DNA from: CAYRXM01 sp964449465
GTDB taxonomy: Bacteria; Chloroflexota; Anaerolineae; JAFGEY01
Direction: 5' to 3'
Assembly: GCA_964449465.1 (NCBI GenBank)
Contig: CAYVBK010000007.1
Span: forward strand, 62,001 to 126,000
DNA: 64,000 nucleotides
Of the stretch, positions 15,796 through 25,334 are shown in pieces. The notes under the pieces were generated by a model that searched no databases, had not been told where the DNA came from, and worked only from the letters and a program-made list of their open reading frames with translations. Position numbers and translations under genes: made by a program. The stretch's first letter is position 1; each line of letters opens with the position of its first letter.

Positions 15796-15944
15796 CTGCC
15801 CGACGCTAAAGCATCGGGCTAAAGTGGCCGGGTAGCCTCGCTGCCGCCCTGCCCGACACTCAAGCATTGGGTTGAAGGGGCCGGGTAGCCTCACTGCTAC
15901 CGGCCTGCCCAACGCCAAAGCATCGGGCTAAAGGGGCCAGGCGA
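15796..15944 (+). repeat. three tandem GC-rich hairpin units
   Basis: Units start at 15796, 15849 and 15905 (periods 53 and 56). Each begins CTGCCC(G/A)A and contains a GCCCGA...TCGGGC-type hairpin, then GGCCGGGTAGCCTC in the first two. It fills the 187-nt gap between the URO-D-like and nucleoside hydrolase genes. Not CRISPR: there is no constant repeat with variable spacers. Confidence 0.75.
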
Positions 15945-15980
15945 AACCATATGAATTAACAAGAAAATGGAGGATGAACT

Positions 15981-16853
15981 ATGGTCAAAATTTTGTTGGA
16001 CACCGACATCGGCTCAGACATTGACGATGCAGTATGTTTGGCTTATTTGCTGGCCCAGCCGCAGTGTGAGCTGTTGGGCATCACCACCGTCACCGGCGAG
16101 GGCAACCGGCGGGCCATGATGGCCAGCGCGCTGTGTCAGGTTGCGGGCAAAAACGTGCCGATCTATCCGGGCGTGGAAAAACCCTTGTTGATCGCCCAGC
16201 GTCAGCCCGAATGTCCGCAGGCGGCTATGCTGGATCGCTGGCCGCACGAAACCGAATTTCCGCAGGGCCAGGCCATCGAATTCTTGCGCCGCACCATCCG
16301 CGCCCACCCTGGCCAAGTTATTTTGCTCACCATCGGCCCGCTGACCAACGCCGCCCTGCTTTTTGCCACCGACCCCGAAATTCCCTCGCTGCTCAAGGGG
16401 CTGGTGATGATGTGTGGCGTCTTTACCAATCGGTTGGCCGGCGTGGGGCCGTTAGAGTGGAATGCCATGCTCGATCCGCACGCTACGGCCATCGTCTATC
16501 GCGCCGCTGCGCCGTTTCATCGCTCCATCGGCCTGGATGTGACCTGCCGGGTGACTATGCCGGCCGATGAGGTACGTCGCCGTTTCGACACGCCGCTGCT
16601 GCGCCCGGTGCGCGATTTTGCCGAGGTGTGGTTTCAGCACCGCCCGGTGATCACCTTTCACGACCCGCTGGCCGCTACCACCATCTTTGACGAGACGATT
16701 TGCGATTTCGAGGCGGGCCAGGTCGAGGTGGAGCTAACCAGCGAGCGGCTGGCTGGCATGACCCTGTGGCGAGCGGGGCAGGGGCCGCACGAAGTAGCCC
16801 TTCAAGTAAGTCCAGAGCAGTTCTTTGAACATTATTTTGCCGTGACGAGGTAG
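15981..16853 (+). CDS. nucleoside hydrolase (IUNH family)
   Basis: 290 residues. DTDIGSDIDDAVCLAYLL is the signature calcium-binding Asp cluster at the N-terminus. TIGPLTNAALL and the DP near residue 166, followed by HDPLAAT near residue 230, complete the active site. It hydrolyses N-ribosyl bonds of nucleosides. GGAGG lies upstream of the ATG. It is followed after 3 nt by a nicotinamidase-like gene and then by NAD synthetase, so nicotinamide riboside or nicotinate riboside is a plausible substrate, but a general purine/pyrimidine hydrolase is equally possible from sequence. Confidence 0.9.
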   Translation: MVKILLDTDIGSDIDDAVCLAYLLAQPQCELLGITTVTGEGNRRAMMASALCQVAGKNVPIYPGVEKPLLIAQRQPECPQAAMLDRWPHETEFPQGQAIEFLRRTIRAHPGQVILLTIGPLTNAALLFATDPEIPSLLKGLVMMCGVFTNRLAGVGPLEWNAMLDPHATAIVYRAAAPFHRSIGLDVTCRVTMPADEVRRRFDTPLLRPVRDFAEVWFQHRPVITFHDPLAATTIFDETICDFEAGQVEVELTSERLAGMTLWRAGQGPHEVALQVSPEQFFEHYFAVTR

Positions 16854-16856
16854 ACG

Positions 16857-17543
16857 ATGAACGCCTTTTTGAACTGGCTGACTGACTGGCAGGCGCAACT
16901 GCCTGCTTGGGCTTTTGCCGAGGCCATCCCGCAGCCAGAGCGGGCAGCGTTGTTGTGCGTGGACCTGATTGTTGGCTTTGCGCAGCAGGGGTCGCTGTCC
17001 AGCCCGCGCGTGGCCGCTCTCATCCCGCCGATTGTGCGTCTGTTCGAGCAGGCATATGCTGCTCGCGTGCCACACATGCTGCTCACCCAAGACTGTCATC
17101 CGCCGCACACGCCCGAATTTGCCAGCTTTGCGCCGCATTGTCTGTGTGGCAGCGTCGAAGCTCAGACCGTGCCAGAGTTGCTGCAACTGCCGTTTAGCAA
17201 CCGGTTTGTGATCATTCCCAAAAACTCGCTCAGTTCGAGCATTGGCACCACGCTAGAGGCCTGGCTGAACGCCCATCATCAACAGGTGGATACCTTTGTG
17301 GTGGTCGGCGACTGCACCGACCTGTGCGTGTATCAACTGGCGGTGTACCTGCGCCTGCGTGCCAACGCGCACGGTTACGCGCAGCGGGTGATCGTGCCGG
17401 CCAACTGTGTGCAAACCTATGATTTACCGGTCGAGGCGGCCGCGGCGCTGGGGATTATGCCACATGACGGCAACCTGACCCATGCGCTGGCGTTGTATCA
17501 GATGGCCTTGAACGGCATCCAGGTGGTAGGCAGCCTGGTCTGA
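16857..17543 (+). CDS. isochorismatase-family cysteine hydrolase, probable nicotinamidase
   Basis: 228 residues. The Asp-Lys-Cys triad is visible as Asp36 in LLCVDLIVGF, Lys in IIPKNSLSS and Cys in VVGDCTDLCVYQLAV, the TDxCV form seen in nicotinamidases. A 25-residue N-terminal extension precedes the core. GAGGTAGACG upstream of the ATG overlaps the end of the nucleoside hydrolase gene. Directly abutting NAD synthetase supports conversion of nicotinamide to nicotinate for NAD salvage. The metal-binding DxHxxxH appears in altered form (TQDCHPPHTPEF), so other amides cannot be ruled out. Confidence 0.82.
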   Translation: MNAFLNWLTDWQAQLPAWAFAEAIPQPERAALLCVDLIVGFAQQGSLSSPRVAALIPPIVRLFEQAYAARVPHMLLTQDCHPPHTPEFASFAPHCLCGSVEAQTVPELLQLPFSNRFVIIPKNSLSSSIGTTLEAWLNAHHQQVDTFVVVGDCTDLCVYQLAVYLRLRANAHGYAQRVIVPANCVQTYDLPVEAAAALGIMPHDGNLTHALALYQMALNGIQVVGSLV

Positions 17544-18299
17544 ATGGAAAGTGAGGACGGGATGGATTTTGTGCGATTGGCCGACGAGATGACGGCCTGG
17601 TTGAGGGAACAACTGAGCGCGGCGCATGCCGATGGCTGGGTGGTGGGGCTGAGCGGCGGCATTGACTCGGCGGTGGTGGCTGCGCTGTGTCAGCGGGCCA
17701 CGCCGGGCGGCGTGCTGGCCGTGTGGCTGCCCTGTCACAGCCTGGCCGAAGACGAGCAGTTTGCCCGTATGGCCGCACAGTCCATTGGCCTGGACCTCCA
17801 GACGGTGGACCTGGGGCCGGTGTATGATGCTTTTCTGGCTGTGCTGCCGCCCGGTGTAGATATGGCGCGCGCCAACCTCAAGCCGCGTTTGCGCATGAGC
17901 GCGCTGTATTTTTTGGCCCAGACGCACAATGACCTGGTGGCCGGCACCGGCAACAAGCCCGAAACGACGGTGGGCTTTTTCACCAAGCACGGCGACGGCG
18001 GCGTAGACATTAAACCGCTGGGCGAGTTGCTCAAATGCGAGGTGCGCGGACTGGCTGGCGTGCTGGGCATCCCTGAGGCGATCATTGTGCGCCCGCCGAC
18101 GCCCGGCCTGTGGCCCGGCCAGACCGACGAAGGAGAGATGGGCATCACCTATGCCGAACTGGATGCCATTCTACTGGCGTGGGAGCGCGGCGAATCGCCC
18201 GACCTGCCGCCCGACCGCGTGGCTCATGTCGAGCGGATGATGGGGCGCACGGCACACAAACGCCTGCCGTCGCCGGTGTTTCCGGTTCGGCGTTTGTAG
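17544..18299 (+). CDS. nadE: NH3-dependent NAD+ synthetase
   Basis: 251 residues. VVGLSGGIDSAVVAAL is the ATP-pyrophosphatase P-loop. LVAGTGNKPETTVGFFTKHGDGGVDIKPLGELLK and PPTPGLWPGQTDEGEMGITYAELD are typical of ammonia-type NadE. The C-terminal HKR is also typical. It lacks a glutaminase domain, so free ammonia is the nitrogen donor. The first ATG directly follows the preceding stop codon; a second in-frame ATG (17562, MDFVRL) has a better site (GTGAGGACGGG) and may be the true start. Last step of NAD synthesis. Confidence 0.93.
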   Translation: MESEDGMDFVRLADEMTAWLREQLSAAHADGWVVGLSGGIDSAVVAALCQRATPGGVLAVWLPCHSLAEDEQFARMAAQSIGLDLQTVDLGPVYDAFLAVLPPGVDMARANLKPRLRMSALYFLAQTHNDLVAGTGNKPETTVGFFTKHGDGGVDIKPLGELLKCEVRGLAGVLGIPEAIIVRPPTPGLWPGQTDEGEMGITYAELDAILLAWERGESPDLPPDRVAHVERMMGRTAHKRLPSPVFPVRRL

Positions 18300-18319
18300 C
18301 AAGTATCGGTCGAGTCTTG

Positions 18320-19174
18320 ATGAAAAATCAACATGCGGTGTGGCGCATTGATCTGGCGCGAAAATTAGCCCAAAGTATCAGCCTTTTTCAAGGAGTGCAG
18401 GCGATTGTGGTAGCCGGTTCTGTGGCGCGTGGCTATGCAGACGAGTATTCTGACCTGGAGATACCTGTCTTTTGGGATGCGTTGCCGGACGACACCAAAC
18501 GACATGCCCTCATCAATTGTCTGAATGCCAGCCTGGTGTATGCGTTTGATGGGCCATCCGCCGAAGATCAGCTTTTGATCCAGGGCGTTCAGGTTGATTT
18601 GTGGCATGTCTCGGTTGCCGGGCAAGATGCGATCATTCAGGCGGTGTTGGGAGGTCATAGCCTGGACCTGGGCAGCCTGAACGCGATGGACACCATTCGC
18701 TCGTGCATTCCGCTTTATGGTCATGAACTGGTGCACGGGTGGAAGGAGCAGGCCCGACTTTACCCGGAAGAGCTGGCAAAACAGATCGTTCGAGAGCATA
18801 TCGCTTGTTTCAAGTTGGCCGGGTTGTCTGTTCTGGCCGCCCGAGATAATCCGACCGCCTTTTACGGGGAGCTATGCCATTTGCATCAAGAGATGTTTTT
18901 GGTTTTGCTGGCCCTGAACCAAAGCTATTTTCCGACCTATAAATGGCTGCTTCGGGCGTTGGAAACGATGCAGGTCAAGCCGGAGAACATGGATCAACGG
19001 CTGCGCCGGGTTTTCAATTTGCCATATCAAGAGGCCATCGCCGATACCAAAAAACTGTTGGAGGAAATCATCGAGTTGGTTGAGCGGCAGTTTCCGAGCC
19101 TGGACACAAGCGCAGTGCGTCGTCAGTTGGGATATGCTCGTGCGGCGCACCTGAAACCAGTTGTCTGGCGATAG
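18320..19174 (+). CDS. nucleotidyltransferase-fold protein
   Basis: 284 residues from the ATG of MKNQHAVWRIDLARKLA, 20 nt after nadE. AIVVAGSVARGYADEYSDLEIPVFW is the polymerase-beta-like nucleotidyltransferase motif (GS...SDxE), with a third acidic residue near VDLWHVSV. The C-terminal half is helical (KQIVREHIACFKL, ALETMQVKPENMDQRLRRVF) as in proteins with the kanamycin-nucleotidyltransferase/DUF4037 architecture. The second acidic position is Glu rather than Asp, which may alter catalysis. Substrate unknown; a link with the upstream NAD genes is only positional. Confidence 0.7.
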   Translation: MKNQHAVWRIDLARKLAQSISLFQGVQAIVVAGSVARGYADEYSDLEIPVFWDALPDDTKRHALINCLNASLVYAFDGPSAEDQLLIQGVQVDLWHVSVAGQDAIIQAVLGGHSLDLGSLNAMDTIRSCIPLYGHELVHGWKEQARLYPEELAKQIVREHIACFKLAGLSVLAARDNPTAFYGELCHLHQEMFLVLLALNQSYFPTYKWLLRALETMQVKPENMDQRLRRVFNLPYQEAIADTKKLLEEIIELVERQFPSLDTSAVRRQLGYARAAHLKPVVWR

Positions 19175-19205
19175 ACCGGGTTGGGGAGATACAGGCCGCT
19201 GGCTG

Positions 19206-19234
19206 TTGCGCGTTTGGGCAGAAAATGATAAAAT
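19206..19234 (+). promoter_or_regulatory. promoter of tRNA-Arg
   Basis: TTGCGC and TAAAAT with a 17-nt spacer, ending 13 nt before the mature tRNA 5' end. Confidence 0.55.
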
Positions 19235-19247
19235 GAGGGCGTCTCTG

Positions 19248-19320
<73 letters not shown>

Positions 19321-19348
19321 CAAACCAGGTTAAAACTAACCTGGTTTG
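19321..19348 (+). terminator. intrinsic terminator of tRNA-Arg
   Basis: A perfect 12-bp stem (CAAACCAGGTTA / TAACCTGGTTTG) with AAAC loop begins at the base after the tRNA and is followed by TGTTGTTTATTG. Confidence 0.8.
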
Positions 19349-19354
19349 TGTTGT

Positions 19355-20035
19355 TTATTGATATAATAACGCTCGTCCTCGTTTTCCGGCAGCGGCGAGG
19401 GCGCCCATTTTGTGCAGGCAATAATTCATGCGTTGAGCCAGGCGCAGAGGCAGCCTGGCTGCCTGAGCCAGATCGCGGTTGGTAAAAGGCCGCGCCAGGT
19501 CGGCCGGCAACAGGGCGGCAAAATCGGCCGGGTCGCTCAGGATGATTTGCCCAATCACCTCGATCAGCCGCCGGTCCTGGATGCTCCATCGCCCGCGCCG
19601 CCAACTTCCCTGCCGGTCGTCACACCAGATCACCTCTTCGCGGGTCAGCAGCACCTCGACGGTGAGGCGGGGATGAGCAGCCAGGTCGCTCAGGTAGACC
19701 AGTTCATCGAAAATCTGCTCCACCCGGCCACGTTTGGGCGATTTGCGTCGGCTGAGTTGGGTGCATCCATCGCCGGCCACGCGCACGACCCATCGCTCCA
19801 ATGCAATGGGGTGCGCCAGCCGCACCGGATATAGAGCCAGCAGGTTGGTCAATTTGTCTTTGATAGAGCCAAAACTGGCGGTCTGAATTTCGATCAACAG
19901 GTCGCCGCGCACCACGTCAACGATATAGCCGGCTACCGGCTTTTCGATCTCGCCGTCGGGTTGGGCATACCAGGCTTTGAGGGCAGCGTGCAGCGATTTT
20001 TCGCGCAGTGTGCCGACTGTAACTGATTCGGGCAT
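19355..20035 (-). CDS. uncharacterised protein with possible PD-(D/E)XK nuclease core
   Basis: 226 residues, not firmly recognised. The N-terminal ~80 residues (SLHAALKAWYAQPDGEIEKPVAGY, then VDVVRGDLLIEIQTASF) have the arrangement Asp-(about 8)-Glu-x-Gln preceded by a helix with Glu, which resembles the catalytic core of restriction-endonuclease-like nucleases. The middle (VRVAGDGCTQLSRRKSPKRG) is basic. The C-terminus (FTNRDLAQAARLPLRLAQRMNYCLHKMGAL) reads as a winged-helix or helix-turn-helix. The combination would suit a DNA-binding nuclease-like protein, but this is inference. It is divergent from the DEDD exonuclease gene, with 38 nt between the two start codons. Confidence 0.6.
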   Translation of the reverse strand: MPESVTVGTLREKSLHAALKAWYAQPDGEIEKPVAGYIVDVVRGDLLIEIQTASFGSIKDKLTNLLALYPVRLAHPIALERWVVRVAGDGCTQLSRRKSPKRGRVEQIFDELVYLSDLAAHPRLTVEVLLTREEVIWCDDRQGSWRRGRWSIQDRRLIEVIGQIILSDPADFAALLPADLARPFTNRDLAQAARLPLRLAQRMNYCLHKMGALAAAGKRGRALLYQ

Positions 20036-20073
20036 GGCCGATCCTCAATTTGAATTTTTTCTGGAGTATGGCA

Positions 20074-20766
20074 ATGAGTCAAGATTTTTTGGTTTTCGAT
20101 CTGGAAACCGGTTTGGTTCCAGGCGCGCTGGACCTGGATCGGTTCATTCCAGGCATTACCGTCGCGGCCACATACACCGGCAGCGGCGAACTGCGGCACT
20201 GGTTCGAGCCAAACGCGCAGGGGCGGCCTGTGGGCGGAGTGATGTCGCCGGCGACGGCGCAGGGATTGGTGCAATACCTGGCCGACAGGGCCGGGCGTGG
20301 CGATGTTCTGGTCACCTGGAACGGTGCCAGTTTTGATTGGCGGGTGCTGGCGAACGCTTCGGGTCTGACGCAGCCGTGCATTGACCTGGCCTGGCAGCAC
20401 ATTGACCTGATGTTTTGGTTTCATTGCAAAAAGGGCTTTTCCATCTCGCTGTCCAAGGCTGCCGAGGCGGTTGGCACCAGCAAGACCGAGGGCCTGAGCG
20501 GCGCCGATGCGCCCCAGTTGTGGGCCGAGGGCCGATTTGACACCGTGTTGGACTATGTGGCCCAAGATGTGCGGGTCACGGCGGCGGTGTATCAGGCGGC
20601 TCTGCGCAACAATGGCATTAGCTGGCGCACTGCTGCCGGCCGACCGTCCAAAGCGGCCGGGCGGCCGGTTTCGGTGCGCCAGGCCTGTCAACTGCCGCTG
20701 CCCGATACCTCGTGGATGAATCAGCCGTGGCCGCGCGACCGCTTTGTGGGCTGGATGCGGCATTGA
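20074..20766 (+). CDS. DEDD-type 3'-5' exonuclease / RNase H-like protein
   Basis: 230 residues from ATG (MSQDFLVFDLETG), chosen because GGAG lies 7 nt upstream; an ATG two codons earlier is too close. FDLETG (exo I), VTWNGASFDWRVL (exo II) and YVAQDVRVTAAVY (exo III with YxxxD) supply the four acidic residues and the Tyr of a DEDDy exonuclease. The C-terminal ~50 residues are Pro/Arg-rich. It would degrade or proofread nucleic acid. The shared upstream region with the possible nuclease gene suggests co-regulation. Confidence 0.8.
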   Translation: MSQDFLVFDLETGLVPGALDLDRFIPGITVAATYTGSGELRHWFEPNAQGRPVGGVMSPATAQGLVQYLADRAGRGDVLVTWNGASFDWRVLANASGLTQPCIDLAWQHIDLMFWFHCKKGFSISLSKAAEAVGTSKTEGLSGADAPQLWAEGRFDTVLDYVAQDVRVTAAVYQAALRNNGISWRTAAGRPSKAAGRPVSVRQACQLPLPDTSWMNQPWPRDRFVGWMRH

Positions 20767-20769
20767 CGA

Positions 20770-22179
20770 TCAGAGCTTTTGGCTGCTCAACACGTTGACG
20801 CTGCGTGGGGCCAGGATGATGGTGACGCCCGGCTCGCCGACCGACACCTCTTGTACCACTTCCAGGGTGTGGTTTTGGGTAGATTGGATGTGATAATATG
20901 TGCCGGGCGGCAACCCCTCGATCTGCACTGGCTGAAAGCGGATATTGTTGTTGATCAGATGAATCGCTGCGTGATCGGGCGCGGCGGCGGCCACGCTGTA
21001 CAGAGTAAAGCTGTTGGGCGAGGTCTCGACTACCTGGGTGCCGGCCGGAAATTCGCGGGCAAATTGGGCGATGATGTCCATAATCGGAAAAGGCTGCTGC
21101 CCGTTGTTGATGTTGTAATCGCGACCGCTCATCTGCCAGTAGAGAAACACCTGGGCGCGGCTGAATTTGAGCATGCGGCTGTAAACCATCGCCAGGTTAA
21201 AAGCGTTCTCCCACGTGGGAAATTCGGCCGATCGTCTCCACAGCCCGGCATCCCAGCCTCCCTCTGTGACCCACAATTCCAGCTCGTTTTTTTGCGCAAA
21301 CTGCCCCAACTGCTCAAGCTGTGCATCGGATATTTGCAGCACGTCCCACGAGTGACAGGCCAGCGGTCCCAATCCGGGGCGCGTTTCAACATCTTGCCAG
21401 ATCGCGCCGGCATAGCGCTGACAGCCGCCCACATTGGCGGCGTCGGCCAGCAGCCAGCGTGTGGTCAGCCCCAGTTCGGCAAAGCGCGGGGCGGCCTGTT
21501 TGATCAGGGCTTGTTGCTCTTGTGGCGACAGCAGCACATTGATGCCAATATCGGCCTCGTTGAACGAAATGTATGAAACAGTGGCGCTATACACGTCGCG
21601 GGCGCGCAGCAGCCAGGTGGCCAGCGATTCGATGGCTTCGGCATACCGTTCGGGTGGGATGTGCCGCTCGCTCTTTTCGGTTGGGTTGGACACCAACCAG
21701 TCTGGAGCGTCCCACACGCTGCCGATCAGGGTGACGCCCTGAGCAGATAACTGGCGCAGCAGCAAAAAGGTGCCGTGGTTAAAGGACGTGTCGGCAAAGG
21801 CGGCCGGGTCGGACGTGTTGGGGTCGTCGTTGTCGTTGACCGGCTCCCAGCCGGCCAGGTCTATGCCCACGCGCACATAGCGCATGCCCAGCCGGTCCAC
21901 ATTCATCTGGCCGATGGTGTCCAAAGCGGTGGTAACCTGGGGAAATTTGTGGATGAAATTGCCGCCGCCCATTTCGCGGATGGTTTGCCGCGTGCGCGCC
22001 ATGTCTACCTGGATGCGCGCCAGAACGGCCGTTTCGGGGGTGGGTGTGGCGATTGGCGCAGGCGTCGGCGACGGCATAGCAGTCGGCGTCGGCGCGGCGG
22101 TCGGTGTGACTGCCGGCGCGGTGCAGGCCGAGATGATCAGGATGATGGTCAAGAAACACAAACCGGGTTGGTGTTTCAC
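20770..22179 (-). CDS. secreted lipoprotein, GH30-like glycoside hydrolase
   Basis: 469 residues from GTG (VKHQPGLCFLTIILIISAC), with CTGGAG upstream. Residues 1-~17 are a lipoprotein signal with lipobox LIISAC, so Cys18 should be lipidated. A Thr/Pro-rich linker (residues ~20-50) follows. The catalytic part resembles GH30 glucosylceramidase/xylanase barrels: IREMGGGNFIHKF at the N-terminus, then SYISFNEADIG (acid/base Glu) and LELWVTEGGWDAG (nucleophile Glu). The C-terminal ~100 residues form a beta-sandwich (FTLYSVAAAAPDHAAIHLINNN). Probably surface-bound polysaccharide hydrolase. It follows the sulfatase gene by 23 nt, suggesting a joint role on sulfated glycans. Confidence 0.8.
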   Translation of the reverse strand: MKHQPGLCFLTIILIISACTAPAVTPTAAPTPTAMPSPTPAPIATPTPETAVLARIQVDMARTRQTIREMGGGNFIHKFPQVTTALDTIGQMNVDRLGMRYVRVGIDLAGWEPVNDNDDPNTSDPAAFADTSFNHGTFLLLRQLSAQGVTLIGSVWDAPDWLVSNPTEKSERHIPPERYAEAIESLATWLLRARDVYSATVSYISFNEADIGINVLLSPQEQQALIKQAAPRFAELGLTTRWLLADAANVGGCQRYAGAIWQDVETRPGLGPLACHSWDVLQISDAQLEQLGQFAQKNELELWVTEGGWDAGLWRRSAEFPTWENAFNLAMVYSRMLKFSRAQVFLYWQMSGRDYNINNGQQPFPIMDIIAQFAREFPAGTQVVETSPNSFTLYSVAAAAPDHAAIHLINNNIRFQPVQIEGLPPGTYYHIQSTQNHTLEVVQEVSVGEPGVTIILAPRSVNVLSSQKL

Positions 22180-22202
22180 TTTGCTCTCCAGATTGATATG
22201 GA

Positions 22203-23750
22203 TCAGGCATGGGCGATGCGCGGCATGCGGGTAGGTTCGCGCTGTATCTCGGCCTGGATGAATTGATGCAGCAATTGGCACTTGATCCCGGCATAATCGG
22301 GGTCGTGCCAGCGGTTGTGCAGTTCGGCGGGGTCTTGGGCCAGGTCCCACAATTCGCCGTCCTCTCCGTTGCGGTACACTGTAATTTTATAGCAGTCGGT
22401 GATCAGGGTGCGCAGGTGAACGGTGGTGGGGTTGTGGCGGTTTTCTACCAACACCCATGTGCGATCATGTCCCGTTTCGCCGCGCCAGACCGGGGCCTGG
22501 CTCAGTCCCTGCATCAGGCCGGGGATGGGGATGCCGGCCACATTCAAAAAGGTGGGCGCCCAATCTACCTGGCATTGCAGGGCATTCGAGACCTGTCCGG
22601 CCGGCGACTGCCCTGGCCAGCGCACGATCAGAGGAATTCTGAGCAAGTCTTCATAATGAAATGCTCCTTTAGCGATCAGGCCATGTTGACCTAAAAAGTG
22701 ACCATGATCGGTACTGAACAAGATCAGGGTGTTGTCGGAGATGCCCAGCCGGTCGAGGGCATCAAGGATGCGGCCGATCTCCTGGTCAATCAGGCTGACC
22801 ATGCCATAGTAACAAGCCATGCTACGGCGCAGTTCTTCTTCGCTATGCAGATGAGAATGAAAGCCGTGCAGGGCCTTGCCGCCCGGCTCTTGATACATCG
22901 TATAGTCGGGGTGTTCTTCCAAGGTTTTGCCAAAGTGTGATGGCATCTGGCCGGGGGCCAATTCGCCGGAGGCAAGTTGACCCGGCTGCATGTCTTCCAT
23001 ATCATACATGCTGGCCCACGGCTCTGGCACCGCATACGGTGGGTGGGGGTCGAAAAAGCTGGTCCACAGGAAAAAGGGCTTGTTTTCTTGCACCGCCTGT
23101 TCCATGTTGGCGACTGTGCGCTCGCCTACCCAATGGCTGTGATGAAATTCCTCCGGCAGGTCCCACACCATGCTGCCGCGCGTGTATTGAGGGCCGCGAT
23201 ACCTGTCGTTGGGATCGGGTGGCCACTGTTGAAAATAATCGCGCCAGTTGGTCAGCCCCTTTTCTTCCATCCAGATCGCATAGTGCTGACCGGCGTGTGA
23301 CTCGTGGGCGTGCATGCGCGCCGTCTCGACATGGTCAAAGCCATACCAGGGGCCGTGAAAATCGCGCCAAAAGGCCAGGTCGCGCATAAGCGGCTGACAT
23401 TCAATAGATTCGCTGCCCGGCTGCGAGGCCAGCGGTTGAAAGTGGGCTTTGCCTATCAGGATGGAGCGATAGCCGTGGGCTTGAAATACATCGCCGACCG
23501 TCGGCACGTCTTCGGGCAGCTTGACGCCGATGGTCCAGCAGCCGTGCCAGGCCGGGTAGAGGCCGGTGATGATGGTGGAGCGCGAAGGTGAGCAGACCGG
23601 GTTGTTGCAATAGGCACGGTCAAAGCGGATGCCTTGACTGGCCAGACGATCCAGGTGCGGGGTGCGGATCAGCGGGTTGACCGAGCCGAGCGTGCTATAG
23701 TGCTGCTGATCGGAGGTGATCAGCAAAATGTTGGGCCGGGTTGATGGCAC
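22203..23750 (-). CDS. type I sulfatase (formylglycine-dependent)
   Basis: 515 residues from GTG with AGGAG 6 nt upstream. NILLITSDQQHYSTLG is the N-terminal metal site. Cys53 in CSPSRSTIITG is the residue converted to formylglycine (C-x-P-S-R). FSTDHGHFLGQHG provides further metal ligands. No signal peptide is present, so it acts inside the cell or is exported otherwise. Sits between NagA and the GH30-like lipoprotein in one co-directional group, consistent with desulfation of sulfated amino sugars. A formylglycine-generating enzyme is not in this window. Confidence 0.92.
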   Translation of the reverse strand: MPSTRPNILLITSDQQHYSTLGSVNPLIRTPHLDRLASQGIRFDRAYCNNPVCSPSRSTIITGLYPAWHGCWTIGVKLPEDVPTVGDVFQAHGYRSILIGKAHFQPLASQPGSESIECQPLMRDLAFWRDFHGPWYGFDHVETARMHAHESHAGQHYAIWMEEKGLTNWRDYFQQWPPDPNDRYRGPQYTRGSMVWDLPEEFHHSHWVGERTVANMEQAVQENKPFFLWTSFFDPHPPYAVPEPWASMYDMEDMQPGQLASGELAPGQMPSHFGKTLEEHPDYTMYQEPGGKALHGFHSHLHSEEELRRSMACYYGMVSLIDQEIGRILDALDRLGISDNTLILFSTDHGHFLGQHGLIAKGAFHYEDLLRIPLIVRWPGQSPAGQVSNALQCQVDWAPTFLNVAGIPIPGLMQGLSQAPVWRGETGHDRTWVLVENRHNPTTVHLRTLITDCYKITVYRNGEDGELWDLAQDPAELHNRWHDPDYAGIKCQLLHQFIQAEIQREPTRMPRIAHA

Positions 23751-23767
23751 AGGTTGCTCCTTTCAAG

Positions 23768-24916
<1,149 letters not shown>

Positions 24917-24995
24917 TAAACTCCTTTTAGAATCACGAATGATGAACTGTGGGTGATTATACTCGTTTTGAGGGGATAGATCAAAAGGGGGTTGT

Positions 24996-25334
24996 ATGTC
25001 TCAAACATTTTTTGAGCGAGTCTATGGCGTGGTGCGAGTCATTCCGCGTGGGCAGGTGGCGACCTATGGGCAGATCGCCCGCATCTTGGAGCATCCACAT
25101 GCCTCGCGCACGGTGGGTTGGGCGCTTCAGGCTTTGCGCGAAGGCACCGATGTGCCGTGGTATCGCGTGGTGACGGCTCTGGGCGCGGTGCATTTTGCCG
25201 AACAGCGCGCCTTGCTGGAGCAAGAGGGTGTCGTGTTTGATGCGCAGGGGCGGGTGGATATGCGGGCGTACCAATGGGCGGCACAGTCCTGGCTGGAAAT
25301 CCAGTTGCCGCCGGATGATAAAAGTGCCTTTTGA
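24996..25334 (+). CDS. atl: alkyltransferase-like DNA repair protein (ATL)
   Basis: 112 residues. The fold is that of the O6-methylguanine-DNA methyltransferase C-terminal domain (FFERVYGVVRVIPRGQVATYGQIA, RTVGWALQAL). The active-site PCHRV is replaced by PWYRVV, so the alkyl-accepting Cys is lost and Trp takes its place. This is the mark of ATL proteins, which bind O6-alkylguanine and hand it to nucleotide-excision repair. Divergent from nagA with a 79-nt gap. Confidence 0.92.
   Translation: MSQTFFERVYGVVRVIPRGQVATYGQIARILEHPHASRTVGWALQALREGTDVPWYRVVTALGAVHFAEQRALLEQEGVVFDAQGRVDMRAYQWAAQSWLEIQLPPDDKSAF

Noticed and set aside
15796..15944. Possible CRISPR-like array
   Set aside because: Only three units, diverged in sequence, with no constant repeat/variable spacer pattern and no cas genes; treated as tandem hairpins.
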